Shown: positions 54,876 through 64,000 of the stretch, in pieces | How the letters are laid out: every line of letters starts with the position of its first letter | How positions within the stretch are numbered: position 1 is the first letter of the stretch | The notes under the pieces: generated by a model | The model's database searches: none | What the model was told of the DNA's origin: nothing | The model's input: only the letters and a program-made list of their open reading frames with translations | Program-made: the position numbers and the translations under genes | Assembly (NCBI GenBank): GCA_937908115.1 | Contig: CALEQZ010000054.1 | Location: 41,926 to 105,925 of the forward strand | Reading direction: 5' to 3' | Length of the DNA: 64,000 nucleotides | Source of the DNA: an uncultured Alcaligenaceae bacterium | Lineage (GTDB): Bacteria; Pseudomonadota; Gammaproteobacteria; Burkholderiales; Burkholderiaceae_B

Positions 54876-55589
54876 TCAGGCTTGCTCGTTGTCGAGCGAC
54901 TGCGTCTTGCGCGCCGCGATCCAGCGGCCGACCAGAATGACCAACAGCGCGCCGATGATCTCGGCGGCCAGCTTGGTCGTGGCATCGACCGTGCCGAACT
55001 CGCGCTCGACGACGATGTCGGTGACCATCATGCCGCCGGCGATCCAGCCCAGCAAGCCCGCGCCGAAAGTCACCACCAACGGATAGCGGTCGATCAGCTT
55101 GAGCACCAGCGTGCTGCCCCAGACGATGATGGGCACGCTGACCAGCAGCCCGAAGATCACCAGGCCGATCTGGTGGTCGGCATGCGCGTTTTGGGCCGCG
55201 CCCGCGATCGCGATCACATTGTCCAGACTCATGACGAAGTCGGCGATGATGATGGTCTTGATCGCCGACATCACCGACGTGCCGCTCTGGATCTTGTCAT
55301 GGGCGTCGTCCTCGGGCAGCAGCAGCTTGATGCCGATCCACAGCAACAGCAGGCCCCCGACGATCTTCAGGAAAGGGATGGCCAGCAGCGTCAGCGCAAA
55401 CGCGATTAGCACCACCCGCAGGCCGATGGCGCCGGCCGTCCCCCACAAAATGCCTTGCATGCGCTGCTTGGGCTGCAGGTTGCGGCACGCCAAGGCGATC
55501 ACCACGGCATTGTCCCCGCCCAGCAGGATGTCGATCATGATGATCTGGAAGACCGCCGCCCAACTGAGCGTCTGAAAGAACTCAAGCAC
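54876..55589 (-). CDS. TerC-family integral membrane protein
   Basis: 237 residues starting at a GTG at 55589 (VLEFFQTLSW). A longer reading from 55643 adds an unlikely polar stretch. The TerC motif is IMIDILLGGDNAVVIALACR, and a second acidic motif is FVMSLDNVIAIAGAAQ. About seven membrane segments. Members are tied to metal (Mn) export or tellurite tolerance. A second, similar gene follows upstream. Confidence 0.88.
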   Translation of the reverse strand: MLEFFQTLSWAAVFQIIMIDILLGGDNAVVIALACRNLQPKQRMQGILWGTAGAIGLRVVLIAFALTLLAIPFLKIVGGLLLLWIGIKLLLPEDDAHDKIQSGTSVMSAIKTIIIADFVMSLDNVIAIAGAAQNAHADHQIGLVIFGLLVSVPIIVWGSTLVLKLIDRYPLVVTFGAGLLGWIAGGMMVTDIVVEREFGTVDATTKLAAEIIGALLVILVGRWIAARKTQSLDNEQA

Positions 55590-55732
55590 CTTTATCCCCC
55601 GTTTTGGTGAGGTTGCAACAAATTTGTCCTTGGTGGCCCGCATCCGCGAGCGCGGGCCGTTGGAAAAGCTACGCCAAAGACGGGGGATTGTAATTCAGCT
55701 CGCGTTCAGTTTTCAGCCGCCAATGAGCTACG

Positions 55733-56428
55733 CTACGCCTGCTGGCGCGCGGCGAAGTACTTGCCCAGCACCAACACGATCAGCGCGCCAGCCAGGCCGA
55801 AGATGATCGCCAGCTGGTGATGCGACACGCCCAACACGTTGTCGACCTGATGCAAGGGTGCATCCAGGGCCGGGTCGCCGACCAGCATTTCACCCGCAAT
55901 GAAGCCCAGCAGCGCCGCACCCACCCACACGATCAGCGGGAAGCGCTCGATGACGCGCAGCAACAGCGAGCTGCCGAAGATGACCAGCGGGATGCTGATG
56001 GCCAGGCCGATGACCAGCAGCACGGTGTCGCCCATCGCTGCCGCGGCCACCGCCACGACGTTGTCCAAGCTCATGACCAGGTCGGCGACCATGATGGTAC
56101 GGATTGCCGCAGCCAGGCTGCCATGCGCCTTGTCCTGTCCGGTGTCTTCCTTCTCGGGCAAGAGCAGGCTCACGCCGATGTAGACCAAGAGCAGCGCGCC
56201 TATGGTCTTGAGCCAGGGCAGCAGCAGCAGTTGCGCGGCCACCAGCGTCAGGACGATACGCATGCAGATCGCCGCGACCGACCCGATGACGATGGCCTTC
56301 TTCTGCTGCTGCTCGGGCAGCGAGCGCGCGGCCAGCGCGATGACAACGGCGTTGTCGCCGGATAACAGGATGTTGACCCAAATGATCTGGATCAGCGCGA
56401 TCCAGAAGGCTGCACTGGTGACTTCCAT
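55733..56428 (-). CDS. TerC-family integral membrane protein, second copy
   Basis: 231 residues from the ATG at 56428. Motifs are IWVNILLSGDNAVVIALAAR and ADLVMSLDNVVAVAAAA, with about seven membrane segments and a short loop rich in Glu/Asp/Lys (PEKEDTGQDKAHG). It is clearly related to the TerC protein 144 bp away on the same strand, so the two are probably an old duplication. Confidence 0.9.
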   Translation of the reverse strand: MEVTSAAFWIALIQIIWVNILLSGDNAVVIALAARSLPEQQQKKAIVIGSVAAICMRIVLTLVAAQLLLLPWLKTIGALLLVYIGVSLLLPEKEDTGQDKAHGSLAAAIRTIMVADLVMSLDNVVAVAAAAMGDTVLLVIGLAISIPLVIFGSSLLLRVIERFPLIVWVGAALLGFIAGEMLVGDPALDAPLHQVDNVLGVSHHQLAIIFGLAGALIVLVLGKYFAARQQA

Positions 56429-56528
56429 GCGTCCACACTCCATGCCGGCGAAATGCCGGCGCAAGCGCCGTCTTGCCGGGCGTGCACGTGACGCCACGAC
56501 GGTCTGGTATGACGCGAGCCTTCTGCAG

Positions 56529-56558
56529 AAAAAACCGGCCGCCCCCCGATGCGACCGG
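56529..56558 (-). terminator. Terminator after sucD
   Basis: On the minus strand CCGGTCGC pairs with GCGGCCGG (one G-T pair) around an 8-base loop and is followed by TTTTTT. It ends the sucCD transcript before the terC genes. Confidence 0.78.
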
Positions 56559-56586
56559 CGATGGCGCACGTTGGCGCCGGTGTTGC

Positions 56587-57468
56587 TTACAAGACGGACT
56601 TCAGCAGCTTGCCCATCTCCGACGGGTTGCGCGTCGTACGGATGCCGCAGGCCTCCATGATCTCGAGCTTGGCATCGGCCGTGTCGGCGCCGCCCGAAAT
56701 CAGGGCGCCGGCGTGCCCCATGCGCTTGCCCGGAGGCGCGGTGACGCCGGCGATGAAGCCGACCACGGGCTTTTTCATGTTGTCCTTGGCCCACTGCGCG
56801 GCGTTGACTTCGTCCGGCCCGCCGATCTCGCCGATCATGATGACGGCGTCGGTGTCGGGGTCCTCGTTGAACATCTTGAGCACATCGATGTGCTTCAGGC
56901 CGTTGATGGGATCGCCGCCGATGCCCACGGCACTGGATTGGCCCAGGCCAAGCTCGGTGACTTGTGCCACGGCTTCATAGGTCAGCGTGCCGGAACGGCT
57001 GACGATGCCGATGCGGCCCTTGCGGTGGATGTGGCCGGGCATGATGCCGATCTTGATTTCGTCGGGCGTGATCAGGCCGGGGCAGTTCGGGCCCAGCAAC
57101 AGGGTCTTCTTGTTCTGCGCCTTCATGCGGTTGCGCACTTCCAGCATGTCGCGCACCGGGATGCCCTCGGTGATGCAGATGACCAGGTCCAGGTCGGCCT
57201 CGACGGCTTCCCAGATGGCCGCGGCCGCGCCCGCAGGCGGCACGTAGATGACCGACACCGTCGCGCCAGTGGCCTCTTTCGCGTCCTTGACCGTGGCGTA
57301 GATGGGAATGCCCTCGAAATCCTCGCCGGCTTTCTTGGGATGGACGCCGGCCACGAAGGCGGCGCGCCCGTTGGCGTAATCACGGCACATACGGGTATGG
57401 AACTGTCCCGTCTTGCCGGTGATACCCTGGGTGATGACTTTGGTGTCCTTGTTGATGAGAATCGACAT
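56587..57468 (-). CDS. sucD: Succinyl-CoA synthetase alpha subunit
   Basis: 293 residues, standard length. TITQGITGKTGQFHTR-type start (KVITQGITGKTGQFHT), the CoA-binding fold, GPNCPGLITPDEIKIGIMPG, SRSGTLTYEA, and the active-site histidine segment GKRMGHAGALISGG (about residue 250). With SucC it makes succinate, ATP and CoA from succinyl-CoA in the TCA cycle. It is 36 bp after sucC. Confidence 0.97.
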   Translation of the reverse strand: MSILINKDTKVITQGITGKTGQFHTRMCRDYANGRAAFVAGVHPKKAGEDFEGIPIYATVKDAKEATGATVSVIYVPPAGAAAAIWEAVEADLDLVICITEGIPVRDMLEVRNRMKAQNKKTLLLGPNCPGLITPDEIKIGIMPGHIHRKGRIGIVSRSGTLTYEAVAQVTELGLGQSSAVGIGGDPINGLKHIDVLKMFNEDPDTDAVIMIGEIGGPDEVNAAQWAKDNMKKPVVGFIAGVTAPPGKRMGHAGALISGGADTADAKLEIMEACGIRTTRNPSEMGKLLKSVL

Positions 57469-57504
57469 GTCGCTAATCCTTCGCTGATCTGTTTGATGCC
57501 GTCA

Positions 57505-58668
<1,164 letters not shown>

Positions 58669-58678
58669 GGATTACCTG

Positions 58679-59314
58679 TCAAGTCGTATGGATAAAGGAA
58701 TCGGTCGACGCGGCACCGTCGGCAGGCGCTGAGCCGTCCGGGCGGGATCCTGCCGCCGCGTTCGCCTCCGGACCGGTATACCAGCGGGGGTAATGCTCGC
58801 GCACCACCGGGCCGTCGGTGCGCAGGGCGTGGCAGCCACCAACCTGGAAGGGCCGCTGGTCCGGGTTTGCCTGCGCCTGTTGACGGCGCCGGCCGGCCAT
58901 GGTTTGCACCGCGGCCGTGGGCAGCACCTGGGCCAGTTCCGTCATGTGGGTGCAGCCCGCGGTCCGGCCGAACCGCTCCTTGACCGCCTGGCGGAACTGC
59001 CGCAACAGATTCATGCCCTTCAGGTCGGCGTAATCCGGCGCGATGGCCGTGCAATGCTCGCCGTAAGGCGCCGCATCATAGGCTGCCTGCGCGTCCACGA
59101 TGTTGTAGTCGGCATCGATGGTCAGGCGCAGGTGCATGTGATGGACCGGCTTGCCGGCCGGATGGGTCTGCCCGAACTTTACGAAGTCGTAGCCCTTGAC
59201 GTCGATGAGCTCGGCCTCGATATCGTACAGGCCGTCCTGCCGAGCGTACGACTGCACACGTATGGAACGCGTGTGCAGGGGCTGGCGGGGGCAGTCGGGC
59301 AAGGCCAGGGGCAT
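58679..59314 (-). CDS. DUF2889 protein
   Basis: 211 residues. The pattern LHTRSIRVQSYARQDGLYDI, then PVHHMHLRLTIDADYNIVDA and YGEHCTAIAPDYADLKGMNL with GCTHMTELAQVLPTAAVQTM is the DUF2889 family. Conserved His, Cys and Asp residues suggest a metal or small-molecule site, unproven. It lies directly before sucCD, an arrangement kept in Burkholderiales. Confidence 0.9.
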   Translation of the reverse strand: MPLALPDCPRQPLHTRSIRVQSYARQDGLYDIEAELIDVKGYDFVKFGQTHPAGKPVHHMHLRLTIDADYNIVDAQAAYDAAPYGEHCTAIAPDYADLKGMNLLRQFRQAVKERFGRTAGCTHMTELAQVLPTAAVQTMAGRRRQQAQANPDQRPFQVGGCHALRTDGPVVREHYPRWYTGPEANAAAGSRPDGSAPADGAASTDSFIHTT

Positions 59315-59383
59315 GCTTACGTGCGCGGCATGAAACCCGGGGAGTATAGCGCACGCGCCGGCCCGATCCGACGCGTCCGAGGG

Positions 59384-61690
59384 TCAGGCCAGTGCCGGCA
59401 GCTCCGTGCGAAGCCGGCGGGCGGCGCCGACCATCGCCTTGAGCGCGGCCTCGGTCTCGGCCCAGCCGCGGGTCTTCAGCCCGCAATCCGGATTGACCCA
59501 AAGCCGCTCACGGGGCAAGCGCTCGGCCGCGCGCCGCATCAGGCCGACCATCCAGGCCGGATCCGGCACATTGGGCGAATGGATGTCGAACACCCCTGGG
59601 CCGATGTCGTTGGGGTAGCGGAAGCGCTCGAAGGCCTCGAGCAGTTCCATGTTCGAGCGCGACGTCTCGATGGTGATGACGTCGGCGTCCAGGGCCGCGA
59701 TGGCCTCGATGATGTCGTTGAACTCCGAATAGCACATGTGGGTGTGGATTTGCGTCTCCGGGCGCGCCACCGACGTGGCCAGCCGGAAGCAGTCCACTGC
59801 CCAGTCCAGGTAGGCATCCCAGTCGGCGCGGCGCAGCGGCAGCCCTTCGCGAAAGGCAGGCTCGTCGATCTGGATGACGCGTATGCCTGCCGCCTGCAGG
59901 TCCGCGACCTCGTCGCGCAAGGCCAGCGCCAGCTGCCGGCAGGTCTGCTCGCGCGGCTGGTCGTCGCGCACGAAGGACCACTGCAGGATGGTCACCGGGC
60001 CGGTCAGCATCCCCTTGACCGGCTTGTCGGTCAACGACTGCGCATACGACGACCACCCCACCGTCATGGGTGCGGGCCGCGCCACGTCGCCAAAGATGAT
60101 CGGTGGCTTGACGCAGCGCGAGCCATAGCTCTGCACCCAACCGTGGCGGGTAAACGCAAAGCCAGCCAGCAGCTCGCCGAAGTACTCGACCATGTCGTTG
60201 CGCTCGGGCTCGCCATGGACCAGGACGTCCAGGCCGATGCTTTCCTGAAAGCGTATCGTGCGCTCGATTTCCGCCCGGATGGCCTTTTCGTAGGCGGCAT
60301 CGGAGATGGCGCCGGCCTTCCAGTCGCGCCGCACGGCGCGTATCTGCGCGGTCTGGGGGAAGGATCCTATCGTCGTGGTAGGGAAATCCGGCAGCTTCAG
60401 CCGCGCCTGCTGGGCGGCGATGCGCTCGGCAAAGGGCGCGCGGGCCCGCGGCAGCGCCTCGTGGCCGGCCAGGCGCGCCGCCACCGCCGGGTTGTGGATG
60501 CGCGGCGAGGTGCGGCGCGACTGCAGCGCCCTGCGTTGGACCTGCAGCAACTGCCGGCAGGCGTCATCCGGCTCGCCCGCCAGGGCCTGGCCGAGCGCGC
60601 GCAGCTCCTGCAGCTTCTGGCGTGCGAACGACAGCCAACCCTTGAGCTCGGCGTCCAGTTCGGTTTCCTGCTCCAGGTCCACCGGCACGTGCAGCAGCGA
60701 GCACGACGGCGCCAGCCACAGGCGTTCGCCCAGCCGGGCCGCAACCGGCGCCAGGGCAGCCTGCACCGCATCCAGGTCCGCGCGCCAGACGTTACGGCCG
60801 TCGATGCAGCCGGCCGACAGCACCTGGTCCGGGCGCAGCGCCTGCACCACCGCCTGCAGCTGCCCGGGCGCGCGCACCAGGTCGACGTGCAACCCGGCCA
60901 CCGGCAGCGCGGCGGCCACGGATAGGTTCTCTTGCAGGGCGCCGAAGTACGTCGCCAACAGGATGCGCACGGGGCTACCGGCCAGGCGTTCATAGACGCG
61001 TACATAGGCATCGCGCCAGGCCTGCGGCAAATCGAGCACCAGGGCCGGCTCATCGACCTGCACCCACTGCACGCCCTGCCCGGCCAGCCGTTGCAGCACG
61101 GCTTCGTAGACGGGCAGCAGGTTGTCCAGCAGCGCCAGCTTGGCCGCATCGCCCGCCCCCGAGTAGGCCTGGCCCTTGCCCAGCCACAGCCAGGTCAGCG
61201 GTCCCGGGATGACGGGCTTGGGCCGATGCCCTTCGGCGATGGCCTCGGCCACCTGCTCGAAAAGCGCGTCCCGCGCGATACGAAACACCTGCCCGGGATG
61301 CAGCTCGGGGACGATGTAGTGGTAGTTCGTATCGAACCACTTGGTCATTTCGCAGGCCGGTGCCGGCTCGCCGGTCGGCGCCCGTCCGCGCGCCATGCGA
61401 AACAGCGTATCGAGCGACACCGGCTCGCCTGCCGGCTGGCCAAAGCGAGGGGGCACGGCGCCCAGCAGCGCGGTCCATTCGAGGATGTGGTCGTACCAGG
61501 CGAAGTCACCCACCGGCACGAAGGCCAGGCCGCTGTCGGCCTGTTGCCGCCAGTGGCGGGCGCGCAGTTCGCGGCCGACCGCCAGCAGGCTGGCCGCCTC
61601 CCCCCCGGCCCAATAGGCTTCTAGCGCGCGCTTGAGCTCGCGCTGCGCGCCGATGCGGGGAAAACCAAGGTTATGCAAGGTAATGCTCAT
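59384..61690 (-). CDS. metE: Cobalamin-independent methionine synthase
   Basis: 768 residues from the ATG at 61690 (SITLHNLGFPRIGAQRELKR). A longer frame extends into the metR side and is rejected. Zinc ligands are HTHMCYSEF (His-x-His-x-Cys region), and NPDCGLKTRGW supplies the last Cys. PTTTIGSFPQTAQIR marks the catalytic half. It transfers methyl from 5-methyltetrahydropteroyl-polyglutamate to homocysteine. It is divergent from metR, with MetR sites between. Confidence 0.97.
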   Translation of the reverse strand: MSITLHNLGFPRIGAQRELKRALEAYWAGGEAASLLAVGRELRARHWRQQADSGLAFVPVGDFAWYDHILEWTALLGAVPPRFGQPAGEPVSLDTLFRMARGRAPTGEPAPACEMTKWFDTNYHYIVPELHPGQVFRIARDALFEQVAEAIAEGHRPKPVIPGPLTWLWLGKGQAYSGAGDAAKLALLDNLLPVYEAVLQRLAGQGVQWVQVDEPALVLDLPQAWRDAYVRVYERLAGSPVRILLATYFGALQENLSVAAALPVAGLHVDLVRAPGQLQAVVQALRPDQVLSAGCIDGRNVWRADLDAVQAALAPVAARLGERLWLAPSCSLLHVPVDLEQETELDAELKGWLSFARQKLQELRALGQALAGEPDDACRQLLQVQRRALQSRRTSPRIHNPAVAARLAGHEALPRARAPFAERIAAQQARLKLPDFPTTTIGSFPQTAQIRAVRRDWKAGAISDAAYEKAIRAEIERTIRFQESIGLDVLVHGEPERNDMVEYFGELLAGFAFTRHGWVQSYGSRCVKPPIIFGDVARPAPMTVGWSSYAQSLTDKPVKGMLTGPVTILQWSFVRDDQPREQTCRQLALALRDEVADLQAAGIRVIQIDEPAFREGLPLRRADWDAYLDWAVDCFRLATSVARPETQIHTHMCYSEFNDIIEAIAALDADVITIETSRSNMELLEAFERFRYPNDIGPGVFDIHSPNVPDPAWMVGLMRRAAERLPRERLWVNPDCGLKTRGWAETEAALKAMVGAARRLRTELPALA

Positions 61691-61747
61691 CGATGACGAC
61701 CCGTGGAGTAATGGCTGACAAGCTGCCATTGTCCTGCGGGTCGACCA

Positions 61748-61791
61748 TGAATCAAAATCAATGTGAGCATATATAATTTGAACAATATTCA
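61748..61791. promoter_or_regulatory. MetR boxes between metE and metR
   Basis: TGAACAATATTCA (61779-61791) fits the MetR consensus TGAA-N5-TTCA exactly. A second, degenerate site TGAATCAAAATCA (61748-61760) lies 31 bp away. The 166-bp divergent region is A/T-rich here, unlike the rest of the window. Confidence 0.72.
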
Positions 61792-61856
61792 TATTATGGC
61801 CAGCCTGGCCGGCCGCATCGGCGGCGCGCGGGCGCCGCGCCTGCAAGGGACCACGC

Positions 61857-62783
61857 ATGCTCGAAATCCGCCACCTCGAAACGCTGCAAGCCATACGTGA
61901 CGGCGGCAGCCTGCTGGAGGCCGCCGAGCGGCTGCACGTCACCCAATCGGCCCTATCGCACCAACTGCGCGACCTGGAAACCCGGTTGGGCACGCCGCTG
62001 CTCAACCGCCGCACCCGTCCGGCGCGGCTGACCACCGCGGGGCTGCGCATCGTGGCGCTGGCCGACGACGTGCTGCCGCGCGTGCGCGCCACCGAGCGGG
62101 AGCTCGCCCGCCTGGCGCAGGGGCGCGCTGGCCGGCTACACGTGGCCATCGAATGCCATTCGTGCTTCCAATGGTTGATGCCCGCATTGGACGCATTCCG
62201 CCAGCAATGGCCGGAAGTGGCGCTGGACCTGTCGGCGGCGTTCTCGTTTGCCCCCCTGCCCGCCCTGCTGCGCGGCGACCTGGACCTGGTCGTGACTTCC
62301 GATCCACAGCCGCTGGAGGCCGTCCTTTACGTGCCGCTGTTTCGCTACGAGCTGGTGCTAGCGGTCTCTGCGCAGAACCCGCTCGCCCAACAGCGTCATG
62401 TCGAGCCAGGGGACCTGGCCGGGCAGACGCTTATCACCTATCCCGTGGACCGGCAGCGGCTGGACGTCTTCACGGCTTTCCTGGACCCGGCCGACGTTGA
62501 GCCGGCCGCCGTGCGCACCGCCGAGCTGACCCCCGTCATCGTGCAGCTGGTGGCCAGCAATCGCGGCGTGGCTGCCCTGCCCAACTGGGCCTTGACCGAA
62601 TACCTGGACCAGGGGTGGCTGCGCACTTGCCGGCTGGGCGCCCAGGGCGTGTGGCGCACGCTGTACGCAGCCGTGCGCAGCGAGGATGGCGAGGCGCCCT
62701 ATGTGAAGGAATTCCTGGGCGTGGCGCGCGAGGTGTGCTTTCGCACGCTGGCCGGGATCAAGTCGGCCGGAAAGGCTGGCTGA
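61857..62783 (+). CDS. metR: LysR-type regulator MetR
   Basis: 308 residues. The LysR helix-turn-helix is LETLQAIRDGGSLLEAAERL then HVTQSALSHQLRDLE, followed by GTPLLNRRTRPARLTTAGLR. The effector domain includes CHSCFQWLMPALDAFRQQWP, as in MetR, which binds homocysteine. Divergence from metE supports the identity. Confidence 0.94.
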   Translation: MLEIRHLETLQAIRDGGSLLEAAERLHVTQSALSHQLRDLETRLGTPLLNRRTRPARLTTAGLRIVALADDVLPRVRATERELARLAQGRAGRLHVAIECHSCFQWLMPALDAFRQQWPEVALDLSAAFSFAPLPALLRGDLDLVVTSDPQPLEAVLYVPLFRYELVLAVSAQNPLAQQRHVEPGDLAGQTLITYPVDRQRLDVFTAFLDPADVEPAAVRTAELTPVIVQLVASNRGVAALPNWALTEYLDQGWLRTCRLGAQGVWRTLYAAVRSEDGEAPYVKEFLGVAREVCFRTLAGIKSAGKAG

Positions 62784-62898
62784 CGCGCCGCTGCCGGCCA
62801 TGCGGCAAATGCACTGGCGGTGCGAGGACCCTGCCGCATCGACCGGGCCGCGCCCGCCCGCTTGGTGCGCAGCGGGCAGGCGTGACCGTCGACCGTGG

Positions 62899-63384
62899 TC
62901 AGTCGTCGGCCTCGCCCAGCACCTTGCGTATGACGTCATGATCGAAGCCGCGGCCGGCCAGGAATCGGGCCTGCTTGGCATATTCGGCAGGCGAGGACGG
63001 CGCCTTGCCGTAGCGCTTGGCCCAGGCCGCCCGCGCACGGTCGAGCTCGGTGGCGCGCAGTTGTTGGCGCACGGCACCGAGCTGGTCGTCGGACACGCCC
63101 TGCTGGCGCAGTTCCTGAACGATGCGCGCCGCGCCGCGGCCACCGGCGCGCCGGTGCACCACGCTTTGCACATAACGCGCGTCCGACAGCCATCCCTCGC
63201 GCTGCAGCGCATCGAGCACGGCATCGATGTCGTCATCTGGCTGCGCATGGCGGACCAGCTTGCGCGCCAATTCCGCCCGCGAATGCTCGCGCCGCGACAG
63301 GTAAGCCACGGCGCGCGCCTTCAGGCCGGGGCCTGGCGACCGTGGCCGGCCCGGGGCGCCCGGCGCGCGCGGCGGCAAAGGCAT
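62899..63384 (-). CDS. recX: Regulatory protein RecX
   Basis: 161 residues from the ATG at 63384, seven bases after the recA stop. LKARAVAYLSRREHSRAELA, ALQREGWLSDARYVQSVVHR, and FLAGRGFDHDVIRKVLGEAD are the three-helix RecX repeats. It binds RecA filaments and limits their activity. Frames extending upstream only cover the end of recA. Confidence 0.95.
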   Translation of the reverse strand: MPLPPRAPGAPGRPRSPGPGLKARAVAYLSRREHSRAELARKLVRHAQPDDDIDAVLDALQREGWLSDARYVQSVVHRRAGGRGAARIVQELRQQGVSDDQLGAVRQQLRATELDRARAAWAKRYGKAPSSPAEYAKQARFLAGRGFDHDVIRKVLGEADD

Positions 63385-63391
63385 GGCAGCC

Positions 63392-64000
<609 letters not shown>

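Overview
The window is high-GC DNA (about two-thirds G+C by eye). It holds most of a temperate, podovirus-like prophage (bases 1 to about 48,330) joined to a block of bacterial chromosome (about 48,330 to 64,000). The chromosomal order recA-recX / metR-metE / DUF2889 gene-sucC-sucD / two terC genes / hemD-hemX-hemY / ppa is typical of the Alcaligenaceae, and the protein sequences look most like Bordetella (B. bronchiseptica group or a close relative). That assignment rests on recognition and was not searched.

Prophage, left part (1-23.8 kb, all minus strand): the late region. Read in the direction of transcription it holds small terminase, large terminase, P22/933W-type portal, scaffold-like protein, N4-gp56-type major capsid protein, decoration-like protein, head-tail connectors, fibre proteins with a probable chaperone, a lysis cassette (pinholin-like holin, SAR endolysin, Rz with nested Rz1), a large tail-hub protein, an FN3/J-like fibre, a GNAT acetyltransferase, and three large internal-virion or ejection-type proteins. 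The last of these runs off the window, so attL is not seen. A promoter followed after about 30 nt by a strong terminator sits between a Q-position regulator gene and the small terminase gene. This is the layout of a lambda pR'-tR' late switch.

Prophage, middle (23.8-33.1 kb, mostly minus strand): a tightly packed early operon with many ATGA stop/start overlaps. It carries a Cro-like repressor, a ribbon-helix-helix protein, a DUF1367-type protein, a Ref-like HNH nuclease, a helicase-methyltransferase fusion, an O-like replication protein with iterons inside its gene, a loader-position protein, a zinc-finger protein, RusA and two DNA-binding-type proteins.

Immunity (33.07-34.8 kb): a short CI-type repressor with no peptidase domain, three 16-bp operators between the divergent cI and cro genes, and two more operators over a near-consensus rightward promoter at 34.76 kb. 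Between them lies a moron-like pair, a lipoprotein and a small membrane protein. The lipoprotein carries a 65-residue domain about 60% identical to a domain of the phage's own scaffold-like protein.

Prophage, right part (34.8-48.2 kb, plus strand): the second early operon. It holds small membrane proteins, a RecB/Cas4-like nuclease, RecT, an SbcC-like ATPase, RdgC, a DnaQ-like exonuclease, a C5 DNA methyltransferase with repeated target-recognition units, a J-domain protein, an Ea22-like protein, a DUF4224 protein and a tyrosine integrase. The phage seems to have integrated inside a small pilin-like gene, whose first 13 codons or so survive at 48.31-48.35 kb.

Chromosome (48.5-64 kb): GNAT and DUF1330 proteins, a fumarylacetoacetate hydrolase-family enzyme, inorganic pyrophosphatase, hemY-hemX-hemD, two TerC membrane proteins, sucD-sucC, a DUF2889 protein, divergent metE/metR with a MetR box, recX and the 3' part of recA.
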